From an uncultured Eubacteriales bacterium (GTDB lineage: Bacteria; Bacillota; Clostridia; Peptostreptococcales; Anaerovoracaceae): a DNA stretch of 26,382 bases. The stretch spans positions 1 through 26,382 of the forward strand of contig UQEW01000028.1 of the NCBI GenBank assembly GCA_900540145.1. The letters are read 5' to 3'. Below the pieces are notes generated by a model, which did no database searches, had not been told where the DNA came from, and saw only the letters and a program-made list of their open reading frames with translations. This document shows positions 6,908 through 16,058 of this stretch, one piece after another (position 1 is the stretch's first letter; each line of letters starts with the position of its first letter). The position numbers and the translations under genes were made by a program.

Positions 6908-9900
6908 TTAAAAGAAGCTCAGTTGATCGGTCTCCGGCAGTCCTTTTAAAATACCCCTGGTTTTGAGGGTATCCACCAAAGATTTGCTTATTTTCGACCT
7001 CTTAAATATGTCCTCTATAGTCTCATAAGGTTTGATATTATACTCATCTACGAAGGAATTGGCAGCTGTCTCGCCCATACCGTCAATAGCCATAAACGGA
7101 AGCAGTACTTTGCCGTCTTTGATTTTAAACTTGGCTGCATCCGAGTGCCCCAGCTCTATATCAGCAAATTCGTATCCTCTGGCATACATCTCATATGCCA
7201 CCTCCAAAACGGTCATCTCGTTACCTTCTTTGGCTGTAGCTGCCTGACCTTTAGCGTTTATCAAAGCCATCTTTTCCAGTATAGCATCTTTGCCCTTCAA
7301 TATGGTTTCTTCATCAAAATCTGCGACCACGCTGCTGAAATATGTAGCATAAAACTCTGCAGGATAATATACCTTATACCACGCCATTCTGAAGGACATC
7401 ATGGTATAAGCTACAGCATGAGCTCTAGGGAACATGTATTGTATCTTGATACATGAATCTATGTACCAGTCAGGAACTCCGTGCTCCTTCATGACCTTCA
7501 GCTGTTCATCTTTTAAAGGTCTGTTCTTTCTTACGTCCTCCATTATCTGAAAGGCTGTTTTGTTCTCGATACCCTTCAGCATGAGATAATTCATGATGTC
7601 ATCACGAGTGGAAATTACTTCTCTCATGGTGGCAATTCCCTGCCTTATGTAATCTTGCGCGTTATTGAGCCACACATCGGTACCATGGGAAAATCCCGAA
7701 ATTCTGACCAAATCGGCAAACTTGTCCGGTTTGATATCGTCAAGCATCTGTCTTACAAACGACGTGCCGAATTCAGGTATGGCATAAGAGCCATGGGTAA
7801 ACTTGTAATCAGGGTCTTTTATGTCTAAAGCTTCAATACCGTTGAATATGCTCAGCACCTTTCTGTCGGTCAGCGGCAGAGTCAGTGGATCTATGCCTGT
7901 CATGTCCTGAAGCTGTCTGATCATCGACGGTACATTGTGGCCCAGTATGTCCAGCTTCAACAGATTTTCGTCTATCTTATGATAATCGAAATGGGTTGTT
8001 ATGATATCAGATTTGACATCGTTGGCCGGATGCTGTACGGGACAAAATTCGTATATCTCATGATCGTCCGGCACGATTACTATACCTCCCGGATGCTGAC
8101 CTGTGGTACGTTTGACTCCTGTACAATGCTTAGTCAACCTGTCCGCTTCATATTTATTTATAGGTATGCCCTGTTCTTCGTAAAACTTGCGTACATAGCC
8201 ATAAGCCGTCTTGTCGGCTATGGTGCCTACTGTACCGGCTTTATATACATTTTTTTCACCAAATATGGTTCCCACGTATTTGTGAGCTGTAGCCTGATAT
8301 TCTCCTGCAAAGTTAAGGTCTATATCCGGCTCTTTATCTCCGTCGAATCCTAAGAATGTGGCAAAAGGTATAGTGTATCCGTCTCTATTCATAGGCGTGC
8401 CGCATACGGGACAGTCTTTTGGCGGCATATCTATACCGCAGTCATAGAGTTCTTTGTCTCCCCATTCCAAATGCTTGCACTCCGGACATATATAATGCGG
8501 ATCCAGCGGATTTACTTCAGTTATACCTGCCATAGTGGCAGCGAGGGATGAGCCTACAGAACCTCGAGACCCTACCAAGTATCCGTCTTTCAGAGACTTG
8601 TTTACCAACATCTGCGCAGATACGTACATGACCGCATATCCGTTGTTTATTATGGAACTCAATTCTTTCTCCAATCTTTCGCCGATTACATCAGGCAGAG
8701 GATTGCCATACATGCTGTAAGCTTTTTCCATGCAGGTTTTTCTCAGGGTTTCCTCTGCGCCGTCTATCTTCGGAGGGAACTTACCCTTAGGAACGGGGAG
8801 AAGATTATCAATCTTAGAAGCTATAAGATTGGTGTTTTCAATTACAACTCTGCGGGCTACATCTTCTCCGAGATACGAAAACTCCTCCATCATTTCGTTG
8901 GTGGTTCTTAAATAAAGGCCTTGACCGTTTTCAGCGTCTTTGTATCCCTGTCCTGCCATTATTATGTTCCTGTAAATAGCCGAAGTTGCTTGGTCATAAT
9001 GAGCGTCTGTAGTTGCTACTACAGGCTTGCCTAGCTCGTCTGCCAGCTCTACTATCTGCCTGTTTATGTCCTTCAAATCTTCCGTCGTAAGCTGACGTCT
9101 GTCAGGGTACTTTCCGCCCTCCGTCCTGTCCTCCGTCAGGAATTTATTATTTATCAGCGGCTGGATTTCAAGATAATCATAAAAGCCGGCTATTTTAACT
9201 ATTTCTTCATGAGATTTCTGATGATAAAAAGCCTGATATACTTCTCCGGCCTCGCAGGCAGAGCCGATTATTATGCCTTCTCTATGGGCTGATATGACCG
9301 ACTTTGGCAGCCTCGGCTTTTTATAAAAATAGTTGAGGTGGGAGTAGGACACCAGCTTATAGATGTTTTTCAGTCCTTCCTGAGTGGCTGCCAGCAAAAT
9401 AATGTGGTTGGTTGGTCTGCTCTTGTAATCGATATTGCCGTCTTCATCTATCAAGCCTTCGTCATCGAGCACATAGCCTTCCAAGCCATATATTATCTTT
9501 ATTTCTTTGCCTTTGTCCTTGAGTTTTTTTGCAGCCTTGGCAGCATCCGGAAAAGCCTGCACTACGCCGTGGTCGGTTATAGCTACTGCCGGTTGTCCCC
9601 ACTCCGCTGCCTGGTTGACCAGGTCTGCAGGTTCATTGAGGCCATCCATAGAGCTCATCTTAGTATGAGCATGAAGTTCTACTCTCTTGCCGTCAGGCCA
9701 TGTATCGTGGCGGCTCATATCGGTGTTTTCCCCTTTTTCCAAATCTTTTATCATTATGATGTTGAGATTCTCAAATGTATCCCACTGAACTTGACCTCTT
9801 ATCTTGACGGTATCTCCTTCTTTTAAAAGTTCAATTACTTCCTTCTGTTTGTTTTCCGTAATAAAAATTTTAGTACAAATGGTAGTAGTATTGTCTGTAA

Positions 9901-10735
9901 GAAGCAAAGTCATAAGATAGTTGCCGCTCTTTATAAGCCTGAAATCTATTCTGAATATGGTTCCCTCTACTACTACGGTTCCTTGAGAAGGCTCTATATC
10001 TCTCAAGGCTGTATTAGGAGCAGCATCTATCCCTCTTCCTATTATGCGGTTGCCTTCGGCAGGAAGTTCCTTTTCCCTTCTTTTTCCTTTCCATTCGCCT
10101 TTTTGGAATGAAGGTCTTTCATCTTTCGCAGGAGCAGGAGCTGCTGCCGCTTTTTCCTGCACAGCCTTGGCATACTCTTGTACGCATGCCTTTATTTCTT
10201 CTTCTTCGCCTTCTTTTAAAGCTTTAACTTTGTCCTGATAAAGCTGCTGGTTATTTTCAAATACTATATCTGCGTCTATTCCAAGGCAGTTTTTTAAAAG
10301 ACTTTCAAATTTTTTGCTCACATCGCCGTTAAGCCTTGCCACGGCAAAGTCTCCTAATGCATATATGGTCAAATTCCTGCCGTTGAACGAAACGTTATCT
10401 GTCTGTATAGTCTTGGTTATCGCCAGATATTCGCCGTTTATTATCTCGATCATGTAAGGCAGAAAAAGCTTTACAGCTTCTTCTTTTTCAATGATTATAT
10501 CTTTGTAAGTAAAATTTAGTTTTATGTTATTTATCTTATGATTCAGCTTCTCAGATATAGCGTCTTTTATTTCATTTCGAGCTTTAATCGGCATAACAAA
10601 ATTAAGGGTCATTTCTATGGATAATGCCCCTTCTTCTTTCTTTATGGAAGCTCTGTCGAGGGTATATTTTAACTTTTCTCTCGGCAAGCTTCCTATGTGA
10701 TGATTTTTCAGTACGCCTTCGATTATTTCTATCAT
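6908..10735 (-). CDS. polC: DNA polymerase III alpha subunit PolC lacking the exonuclease domain
   Basis: This is the Gram-positive-type replicase, 1275 residues against the usual 1430 or so. In order: N-terminal domain (1-190), an Ala/Pro/Lys linker (195-225), OB fold (about 250-330), PHP domain (350-600), and the polymerase palm with D804/D806 in EPDIDLNF and D929 in KLDILGH. A zinc knuckle (C750, C753, C775, C778) is present, as is a C-terminal clamp-binding motif QLSFF. The DnaQ-like exonuclease that PolC normally carries inside the PHP domain is missing. Only about 25 residues lie between E419 and H444, and no DxE, HNxxFD or HxAxxD exonuclease motif is found. All nine PHP metal-ligand positions are present: H355, H357, D364, H389, E419, H444, C494, D577 and H579. 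The frame is intact, so this is not a frameshift. The nearest GGGAG is about 15 bases before ATG, an unusually long gap, but an in-frame stop lies immediately upstream. Confidence 0.96.
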   Translation of the reverse strand: MIEIIEGVLKNHHIGSLPREKLKYTLDRASIKKEEGALSIEMTLNFVMPIKARNEIKDAISEKLNHKINNIKLNFTYKDIIIEKEEAVKLFLPYMIEIINGEYLAITKTIQTDNVSFNGRNLTIYALGDFAVARLNGDVSKKFESLLKNCLGIDADIVFENNQQLYQDKVKALKEGEEEEIKACVQEYAKAVQEKAAAAPAPAKDERPSFQKGEWKGKRREKELPAEGNRIIGRGIDAAPNTALRDIEPSQGTVVVEGTIFRIDFRLIKSGNYLMTLLLTDNTTTICTKIFITENKQKEVIELLKEGDTVKIRGQVQWDTFENLNIIMIKDLEKGENTDMSRHDTWPDGKRVELHAHTKMSSMDGLNEPADLVNQAAEWGQPAVAITDHGVVQAFPDAAKAAKKLKDKGKEIKIIYGLEGYVLDDEGLIDEDGNIDYKSRPTNHIILLAATQEGLKNIYKLVSYSHLNYFYKKPRLPKSVISAHREGIIIGSACEAGEVYQAFYHQKSHEEIVKIAGFYDYLEIQPLINNKFLTEDRTEGGKYPDRRQLTTEDLKDINRQIVELADELGKPVVATTDAHYDQATSAIYRNIIMAGQGYKDAENGQGLYLRTTNEMMEEFSYLGEDVARRVVIENTNLIASKIDNLLPVPKGKFPPKIDGAEETLRKTCMEKAYSMYGNPLPDVIGERLEKELSSIINNGYAVMYVSAQMLVNKSLKDGYLVGSRGSVGSSLAATMAGITEVNPLDPHYICPECKHLEWGDKELYDCGIDMPPKDCPVCGTPMNRDGYTIPFATFLGFDGDKEPDIDLNFAGEYQATAHKYVGTIFGEKNVYKAGTVGTIADKTAYGYVRKFYEEQGIPINKYEADRLTKHCTGVKRTTGQHPGGIVIVPDDHEIYEFCPVQHPANDVKSDIITTHFDYHKIDENLLKLDILGHNVPSMIRQLQDMTGIDPLTLPLTDRKVLSIFNGIEALDIKDPDYKFTHGSYAIPEFGTSFVRQMLDDIKPDKFADLVRISGFSHGTDVWLNNAQDYIRQGIATMREVISTRDDIMNYLMLKGIENKTAFQIMEDVRKNRPLKDEQLKVMKEHGVPDWYIDSCIKIQYMFPRAHAVAYTMMSFRMAWYKVYYPAEFYATYFSSVVADFDEETILKGKDAILEKMALINAKGQAATAKEGNEMTVLEVAYEMYARGYEFADIELGHSDAAKFKIKDGKVLLPFMAIDGMGETAANSFVDEYNIKPYETIEDIFKRSKISKSLVDTLKTRGILKGLPETDQLSFF

Positions 10736-10782
10736 TTGTTACGCTTACATCTCCCAAAACATCCACGATTGATAATCAAGTA

Positions 10783-11853
10783 TTATCTATAATGTTCTTG
10801 TATAATATTCAATAGTTCATCTGCCAACGATTCCTCGCTGACAGTTTTAATTACCTGTCCTTTGGCAAAGATAAGGCCCTTGCCGTCTCCGCCTGCCACT
10901 CCGAAATCTGCTTCCTTTGCCTCTCCCGGACCGTTGACAGCGCAGCCCATCACAGCAATTTTAATGCCGTCTTTTTTATTCTTTTCCAGTTCTTTTTCCA
11001 AAGGTTTAAGTCTGTTTTCTACTTGAATGGCTAATTTTTCCAGGTCTATCCTGGTTCTCCCGCAGGTAGGACAAGATACTATATCGATTGCGGATTTTCT
11101 AAGTCCCAAAGTTTTCAATATATCTATGGCAAAGCCTACTTCCTCGATGGGGTCGGCAGTCAGAGAAACTCTCATGGTATCTCCTATACCTTCAAGGAGA
11201 AGTGCGCCTAAGCCGACGGCCGACTTTAATTTACCCTTTTCAGGGGTACCCGCTTCGGTTATGCCGATATGTATCGGGACATCTGTCTTATCTTTCAGAA
11301 TCTTGTGGGCCTCATAATTCATCCTGACATTGGAAGATTTTATGGAGACTACCAGGTTGCCGTAATCCAAGTCTTCAATATATTTTATGTTTCTCAATGC
11401 GCTTTCAGCAAGGCCCTGAGCTGTAACTCCGCCGTATTTTTCTATTATGTCTTTTTCAAGGGAGCCCGAATTAACGCCTACTCTTATGGGAATATCTCTT
11501 TCCCTGGCAGCCTCAACTACTGCTTGTATCCTCTCCCTGGAGCCTATATTGCCGGGGTTGATTCTTATCTTATCTGCGCCTGCTTTTATGGCTGCTATGG
11601 CCAGTCTATAATCAAAATGAATATCAGCCACTATAGGTATATTGACCTTTTTCTTTACTCTTTCCAGCACGCCTGCAGCTTCCATATCAAATACGGCTAC
11701 CCTTACAATCTGGCAGCCTGCGTCTTGTAACTGTTCTATCTGTCTGAGCAACGCTGCTTCGTTTCTGGAATCCACGTTGGTCATGGACTGTACTGACACC
11801 GGCGCTCCTCCGCCTATCAAAACGTCACCGCATCTCACTTGTCTTGTAACCAT
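10783..11853 (-). CDS. ispG: 4-hydroxy-3-methylbut-2-enyl-diphosphate synthase
   Basis: This enzyme performs the penultimate step of the MEP isoprenoid pathway, reducing the cyclic diphosphate MEcPP to HMBPP in the cytosol. It has 356 residues. The N-terminal TIM barrel contains PVSVQSMTNVDSRN and the INPGNIG loop. The C-terminal domain holds the 4Fe-4S ligands C261 and C264 (CPTCGRT), C304 (MGCAVNGPGE) and E311. I prefer the ATG at 11853, which has GGGAG eleven bases upstream. A GTG at 11865 overlaps that site. It lies 47 bases ahead of polC in the housekeeping operon. Together with dxr in the same operon it shows use of the MEP pathway, which feeds undecaprenyl diphosphate made by uppS. Confidence 0.95.
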   Translation of the reverse strand: MVTRQVRCGDVLIGGGAPVSVQSMTNVDSRNEAALLRQIEQLQDAGCQIVRVAVFDMEAAGVLERVKKKVNIPIVADIHFDYRLAIAAIKAGADKIRINPGNIGSRERIQAVVEAARERDIPIRVGVNSGSLEKDIIEKYGGVTAQGLAESALRNIKYIEDLDYGNLVVSIKSSNVRMNYEAHKILKDKTDVPIHIGITEAGTPEKGKLKSAVGLGALLLEGIGDTMRVSLTADPIEEVGFAIDILKTLGLRKSAIDIVSCPTCGRTRIDLEKLAIQVENRLKPLEKELEKNKKDGIKIAVMGCAVNGPGEAKEADFGVAGGDGKGLIFAKGQVIKTVSEESLADELLNIIQEHYR

Positions 11854-11900
11854 TTTTATTATCACTCCCGTTACCGATTCAAACTGCTGGGTTTATGCTT

Positions 11901-12905
11901 TTAACCGGCGAAAATCCTGGTTATATCATTGAAAGTCACATATATCATTAGACCGAACAAAAGAGCCAATCCTACTAAATGTATAGTTCCCTCCACCTTT
12001 TGACTCACCTGCTTGCCGGTTATCATAGTATAAAGGACGAAAATTATCCTTCCTCCATCTAAAGCAGGCAGAGGCAGCATATTTATGATGGCTAGGTTAA
12101 TGCATATTAAGGCTGTTAAAAATCCGTAATACCAAAAACCATATTGGGATGTCTGATTGACCATCTGGACCATTCCCACCGGTCCGCTCAGGCTGTCTGC
12201 TCCAAGCTGTCCCGTAAACAATTGACCAAGCGTATCAAACATAGTTATAGTCATATTCCATGTTGCCTTGGCGCCTTCCACAACTGCTTTGAAAGGATTA
12301 TGACTTATGTCGGAAGTAATTCCTATTATATATTGTCCGTTTTCATTAAGAACCGGCGTAAGGTCAAGGGTATTTTCTTCTCCATTTCTCTCTACTACCA
12401 TAGAAATGCTATCTCCTTCGGAAGTAGAAATAGCCTGAGAAATGTCTGCCCATTCATCTATTTCGTCGCCGTCTATGCTTATTATTCGGTCTCCGGAATT
12501 TACACCCGCTTCATAGGCAGGGCTTCCATCAGTTACTTGGTCTACTGTTGTCGTATTAAATCCAATTATTCCTACCACAAGAGCCATGATCACCACCGCG
12601 CATACCACGTTCATAAAAGAACCTGCAGCCAGTATGACTATCTTCTGCCACGGTTTTTTATTTGAAAACGCTCTTGGCTCATCCGAGTCCTCATCTTCGC
12701 CCTCCATGGCGCAAAATCCTCCTACAGGAAAAAGCCTTATGCTGTGAAGAGTTTCCCCTTTTTGTTTTTTCCATATGACAGGGCCCATCCCAAAGGCAAA
12801 TTCATTGACTTTGACTCCCAATTTCTTCGCTGCAATGTAATGACCCAACTCATGCGGAAAAATCATTACGCAAAACAATATGATAGCAAGTATCGCTGTC
12901 TTCAT
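11901..12905 (-). CDS. rseP: Site-2 zinc metalloprotease (RIP, RseP/RasP family)
   Basis: This intramembrane protease of 334 residues is likely to cut transmembrane anti-sigma factors or leftover signal peptides. The first helix carries the zinc motif H18-E19-x-x-H22 (PHELGHYIAAKKLG). A PDZ domain covers about residues 118-195 (DGSPAYEAGVNSGDRIISID). The third metal ligand is D283 in MLPLPALDGG. A final hydrophobic segment ends the protein. Four membrane segments are expected, with both termini outside. The ribosome binding site AAGGGG sits just before ATG. It is placed between dxr and ispG, the common Bacillota order. Confidence 0.94.
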   Translation of the reverse strand: MKTAILAIILFCVMIFPHELGHYIAAKKLGVKVNEFAFGMGPVIWKKQKGETLHSIRLFPVGGFCAMEGEDEDSDEPRAFSNKKPWQKIVILAAGSFMNVVCAVVIMALVVGIIGFNTTTVDQVTDGSPAYEAGVNSGDRIISIDGDEIDEWADISQAISTSEGDSISMVVERNGEENTLDLTPVLNENGQYIIGITSDISHNPFKAVVEGAKATWNMTITMFDTLGQLFTGQLGADSLSGPVGMVQMVNQTSQYGFWYYGFLTALICINLAIINMLPLPALDGGRIIFVLYTMITGKQVSQKVEGTIHLVGLALLFGLMIYVTFNDITRIFAG

Positions 12906-12984
12906 AGTTCCCCTTTCTGTAACTTCTCTTTCTCAAGACCGTTTGCGCACCTCTTTCGCAATCCGCTGTGCTTGCTCGCCGGCG

Positions 12985-14136
12985 TTAAGCCCGGCGCCGT
13001 GCCTGCTCATAAGCTTCTGTCCGCGCCTTTCGGTCTGCTTCCATAATTCCCTCTAAATCCAGATTATATGCAGGGCTATGCGCCTCAAGTATTCTTTCCA
13101 ATATATTTTGTATATCTGTAAATTTTATTTTTTTCTTCAGGAAAAGTTCCACCAGCGTTTCATTGGCCCCATTCAGAGTCACAGGATAAGTGCCTCCGGC
13201 CTTGGAAGACTCGTATGCAAGTTTTATGCACTTAAAAACTTCTGTATCGGGCTTTTCAAAGGTCATCCTCGCTCCTTGGCTGAAGAAATCCAATCCCGGC
13301 TCCTTGCTTGGCAGTCTGTCGGGATAGCAAAGGGCAAAGCTGATAGGAATCCTCATATCTGCCAGACCCATCTGCCCTATGATCGACTTATCTTCAAACT
13401 CTACTGCGGAATGGAGTATGCTTTGAGGGTGGACCAATATTTCTATCTTTTCAACATCCACATCAAACAGCCACTTGGCTTCTATGACTTCAAGTCCCTT
13501 ATTCATCATAGTGACCGAATCTATGGTTATCTTTTTTCCCATAGACCAGTTGGGATGTTTCAACGCTTGCTCCATAGTAACGTGTTCAAGTTCTTCTTTG
13601 GAGAATCCTCGGAACGGTCCTCCCGAAGCAGTCAGAAGTATTCTGTTTATATTGCGGCCTTTATTTCCTTCAAGGCATTGAAATATGGCACTGTGTTCAC
13701 TGTCTACAGGCAAAAGTTTTATCGCTTTTTCATAAGCGGCCTTCATTATGATTTCACCGCCTGCCACCAAGGTCTCCTTATTGGCAAGTGCGACGTCTAT
13801 TCCTGACATTATAGCGTGATATGTAGGCTCCATTCCCCTTATTCCCATGAGGCCGTTGACCACCATGTCGCAGTCAGCGCAGGCTACATCTATGAGTCCC
13901 TGCCTCCCCCATGAAATTTCAGTCCCGGGATAGTTTTTTTGAAGCTCCTGCGCTGCTTTTTCATCTGCTACTGCTGCCAAAACAGGAGAAAATTCTTCTA
14001 TCTGTTCAGATAACAGGTCAACATTGCTGCCGCATGCCAAAGCAACGACCTGATATTTATCTTTATTATCTCTTATTATATCCAGGCACTGAGTCCCTAT
14101 GGACCCGGTGCTTCCCAAAAGTGAAATTTTCTTCAT
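12985..14136 (-). CDS. dxr: 1-deoxy-D-xylulose-5-phosphate reductoisomerase
   Basis: This enzyme converts DXP to MEP with NADPH, the first committed step of the MEP pathway. It has 383 residues. The nucleotide-binding loop is GSTGSIGTQ at residues 8-16. Metal ligands are D145 and E147 (LPVDSEHSAIFQC) and E216 (NKGLEVIEA). The flexible loop with HPNWSMGKKI is present. The start at 14136 is six bases after AAGGTG; an ATG one codon earlier is possible. The longer reading from 14181 has no ribosome binding site. The stop codon lies in the loop of a small GC hairpin (12977-12996), which has no T-run and is not a clear terminator. It is followed by rseP after 79 bases. Confidence 0.95.
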   Translation of the reverse strand: MKKISLLGSTGSIGTQCLDIIRDNKDKYQVVALACGSNVDLLSEQIEEFSPVLAAVADEKAAQELQKNYPGTEISWGRQGLIDVACADCDMVVNGLMGIRGMEPTYHAIMSGIDVALANKETLVAGGEIIMKAAYEKAIKLLPVDSEHSAIFQCLEGNKGRNINRILLTASGGPFRGFSKEELEHVTMEQALKHPNWSMGKKITIDSVTMMNKGLEVIEAKWLFDVDVEKIEILVHPQSILHSAVEFEDKSIIGQMGLADMRIPISFALCYPDRLPSKEPGLDFFSQGARMTFEKPDTEVFKCIKLAYESSKAGGTYPVTLNGANETLVELFLKKKIKFTDIQNILERILEAHSPAYNLDLEGIMEADRKARTEAYEQARRRA

Positions 14137-14209
14137 CATTATCACCTTTTCAATCTTTTTGCGCCGTTTTTTATATATCAATACATGTTTATCATTTGCG
14201 ATAAAACAT

Positions 14210-14986
14210 TTAGAAAAAGACTATAGCATAATATACCATAGGCGCAGTAAACATTACGCTGTCAAATCTATCTAATATTCCTCCGTGGCCGGGTATGAGC
14301 TTTCCGTAATCCTTTATACCCATTTGCCTCTTAAATGCTGATGCAGACAAATCGCCCAGCTGAGCAGCCACACTGCCGAGGCCTCCTATTATCAAACATT
14401 CTATCAGCTCTTCAGGAAGAACCAGCCAACCGAAAATGCCGCAGAAAATCACGCTTCCCACAACGCCTCCTACTGCTCCTTCAACGCTTTTTTTAGGGCT
14501 CAAATTCGGACATAATTTATGTTTGCCTATGGCCATTCCCGTGAAATATGCCATTATATCCGTGCCGAAAGCAGCCAGGAACACCAGCCATATCAGCACA
14601 GGGTTTTCTGACTTGTCTATCAATACTATGTGATATGAAAGGAATCCCACATACATTATGCCCAGCAAGGTGGCAGTCATATCTTCCAGCTTTCTTTCAT
14701 TGACTTTAAAACCATATATCATACTTGCGCAGACCACAGCCGCTATCCATGCCATTATGAAGGACATGTTAAAGGGATCTATTGCGCCTAAGCAATAAAG
14801 CACTGCTATACTTGCGTATGCTATAGCATAAGATGGTTTAAAACCGGCAGCTTCAAATCCCTTATAAAATTCATGAACTCCCATAAGACCTACGATGAGA
14901 GCTGCTGCCCATATAAACCAGCCGCCCAAATACACCAGTATCAAAAGCGGGAGCATTATACAGGCTGAAATGATCCTCGTCTTCAT
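14210..14986 (-). CDS. cdsA: Phosphatidate cytidylyltransferase
   Basis: This membrane enzyme makes CDP-diacylglycerol from phosphatidate and CTP for phospholipid synthesis. It has 258 residues with about eight hydrophobic segments. The family signature is complete near the C-terminus: SAFKRQMGIKDYGKLIPGHG followed by GILDRFD. The ribosome binding site AAGGAGAT precedes ATG by four to five bases. In most Bacillota it follows uppS directly. Here it is separated from uppS by a nuclease-like gene and an unusual spacer. Confidence 0.94.
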   Translation of the reverse strand: MKTRIISACIMLPLLILVYLGGWFIWAAALIVGLMGVHEFYKGFEAAGFKPSYAIAYASIAVLYCLGAIDPFNMSFIMAWIAAVVCASMIYGFKVNERKLEDMTATLLGIMYVGFLSYHIVLIDKSENPVLIWLVFLAAFGTDIMAYFTGMAIGKHKLCPNLSPKKSVEGAVGGVVGSVIFCGIFGWLVLPEELIECLIIGGLGSVAAQLGDLSASAFKRQMGIKDYGKLIPGHGGILDRFDSVMFTAPMVYYAIVFF

Positions 14987-15037
14987 ATTTATCTCCTTTT
15001 GTGTTTTTAAAAGTATGACTTAAATACGCTTTATTTA

Positions 15038-15871
15038 TTATATACGCTTTATCTTGTTTTGTATTTCGCTTTCTATAATTCCTATATTCAAAGTGCCGTC
15101 CGGCTCATCATAAGTTATTATCAAGTTTTTCCACGGAACTATTCCTGCTGCTTCATACTTGCTCAGCTTATCTTTGTGTGACGCCATGTACGCCGGATTG
15201 TTAGGCATGCCGCAATGTTCCCAGTACACCAGGGCGCCGTCCTCTCTCAAAATCGTGAAATCAGGAGCAAACTTTCTGTTTGCAATGGTCAACATCTCTT
15301 CATATCTAAAGGGTATATCTTGTATATACAGCAGTTCCGCTATTATCAGCTCTGACTTGGACCTTACCCTTACGCCTTCAGACGTTATATGTATTTTCTT
15401 TTCCGGCTTATAATCGCTCTGCTCATATTCGGCGCGACTCCATTCTATCAGCTGTTCCTGAGACAAAAGCTCTTTATTTTCGCGCTCTCCCGATGACGAA
15501 AAGCGGCTTAGAGGCATAAAAAAATACTTTTCAGGCAATTTATCATACGCTTTTTTTACTCTGTTTAAAATATTTTCAGGTGCAGGTTCGACATATCGCG
15601 TTTTAATATTTCTTATCAATGCAATGTCGCTTTCAAGAATTTCTTTTTCTATTCTCAAATACTCTTTTCTTGCCAATGCCTTCACAATATCAGCGTCAGG
15701 ATCTACATGCTTACGCCGATATCCGCCATCATCTTTATTACAATTAAGATATCTGACTCTGCCCTTTTCTGTAACTCTCATCAAAGTACCTGCAGGCGTC
15801 CTTTCAAGTTCGGCGCTGACTTTTTTTAAGTTTTTCTCTAAAAAAGTCAGCAAATCTTCTAAATTTTGCAT
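15038..15871 (-). CDS. Putative PD-(D/E)XK nuclease-like protein, inserted in the operon
   Basis: No name can be given. The protein has 277 residues and no signal or membrane segment. The N-terminal part (1-110) is charged and helical, with a likely coiled coil near 62-90. The C-terminal part (about 165-260) has the layout of a restriction-endonuclease-like fold: E174 in VRSKSELIIAELLY, D204 in KFAPDFTIL and E218 in VYWEHCGMP, then a helix and LIITYDEPDG. Similar proteins with RSKSE, PDF and WEHxG motifs are, from memory, scattered uncharacterised proteins of Clostridia. Two Shine-Dalgarno-like runs precede it (AAGGAG and AGGAGG), the second five bases before ATG. It sits between uppS and cdsA, normally adjacent, behind an AT-rich spacer and a tandem repeat. 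This suggests a later insertion. It could act on DNA or RNA, or be a degenerate fold. Confidence 0.6.
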   Translation of the reverse strand: MQNLEDLLTFLEKNLKKVSAELERTPAGTLMRVTEKGRVRYLNCNKDDGGYRRKHVDPDADIVKALARKEYLRIEKEILESDIALIRNIKTRYVEPAPENILNRVKKAYDKLPEKYFFMPLSRFSSSGERENKELLSQEQLIEWSRAEYEQSDYKPEKKIHITSEGVRVRSKSELIIAELLYIQDIPFRYEEMLTIANRKFAPDFTILREDGALVYWEHCGMPNNPAYMASHKDKLSKYEAAGIVPWKNLIITYDEPDGTLNIGIIESEIQNKIKRI

Positions 15872-16058
15872 TTTTTCCTCCTTTTTCTCCTTAAAAATGT
15901 AAAAAAATAAATTTTTTTAAATTTTTGTCAGCCAAATTGCATAAATTGCTGACTTTTTCCTGAAAATTTTGATTTTTTGTCATTTTCAGAAGTCATTTCA
16001 GATAAAAAAGAGGATTTTTTAGTAAAAATCAGACAAAAAACGCAAATATTCAATTTTT
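15872..16058. other. AT-rich spacer with inverted repeats
   Basis: The stretch is very AT-rich compared with its neighbours and holds no credible gene. It has an imperfect hairpin GTCAGC...GCTGAC (15927-15953), followed on the plus strand by TTTTT, and an 8-bp inverted repeat CTGAAAAT...ATTTTCAG (15960-15989). The 5' end of the neighbouring gene also contains GTCAGC/GCTGAC words. A promoter for the nuclease-like gene may lie here, but no clear consensus was found. Confidence 0.5.

Noticed and set aside
9338..9826. 162-codon plus-strand frame
   Set aside because: Antisense to the PHP region of polC; no ribosome binding site. It is not a displaced exonuclease and shows no DxE or HxAxxD motif.
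6908..10735. Frameshifted or split polC
   Set aside because: One continuous frame runs from start to the clamp-binding C-terminus. The shorter length is explained by a clean absence of the exonuclease domain.
12977..12996. Terminator at the dxr stop
   Set aside because: The GC stem is only six base pairs and no T-run follows; the operon continues into rseP.
13078..13806. 242-codon plus-strand frame
   Set aside because: Antisense shadow of dxr, whose motifs are fully conserved on the minus strand.
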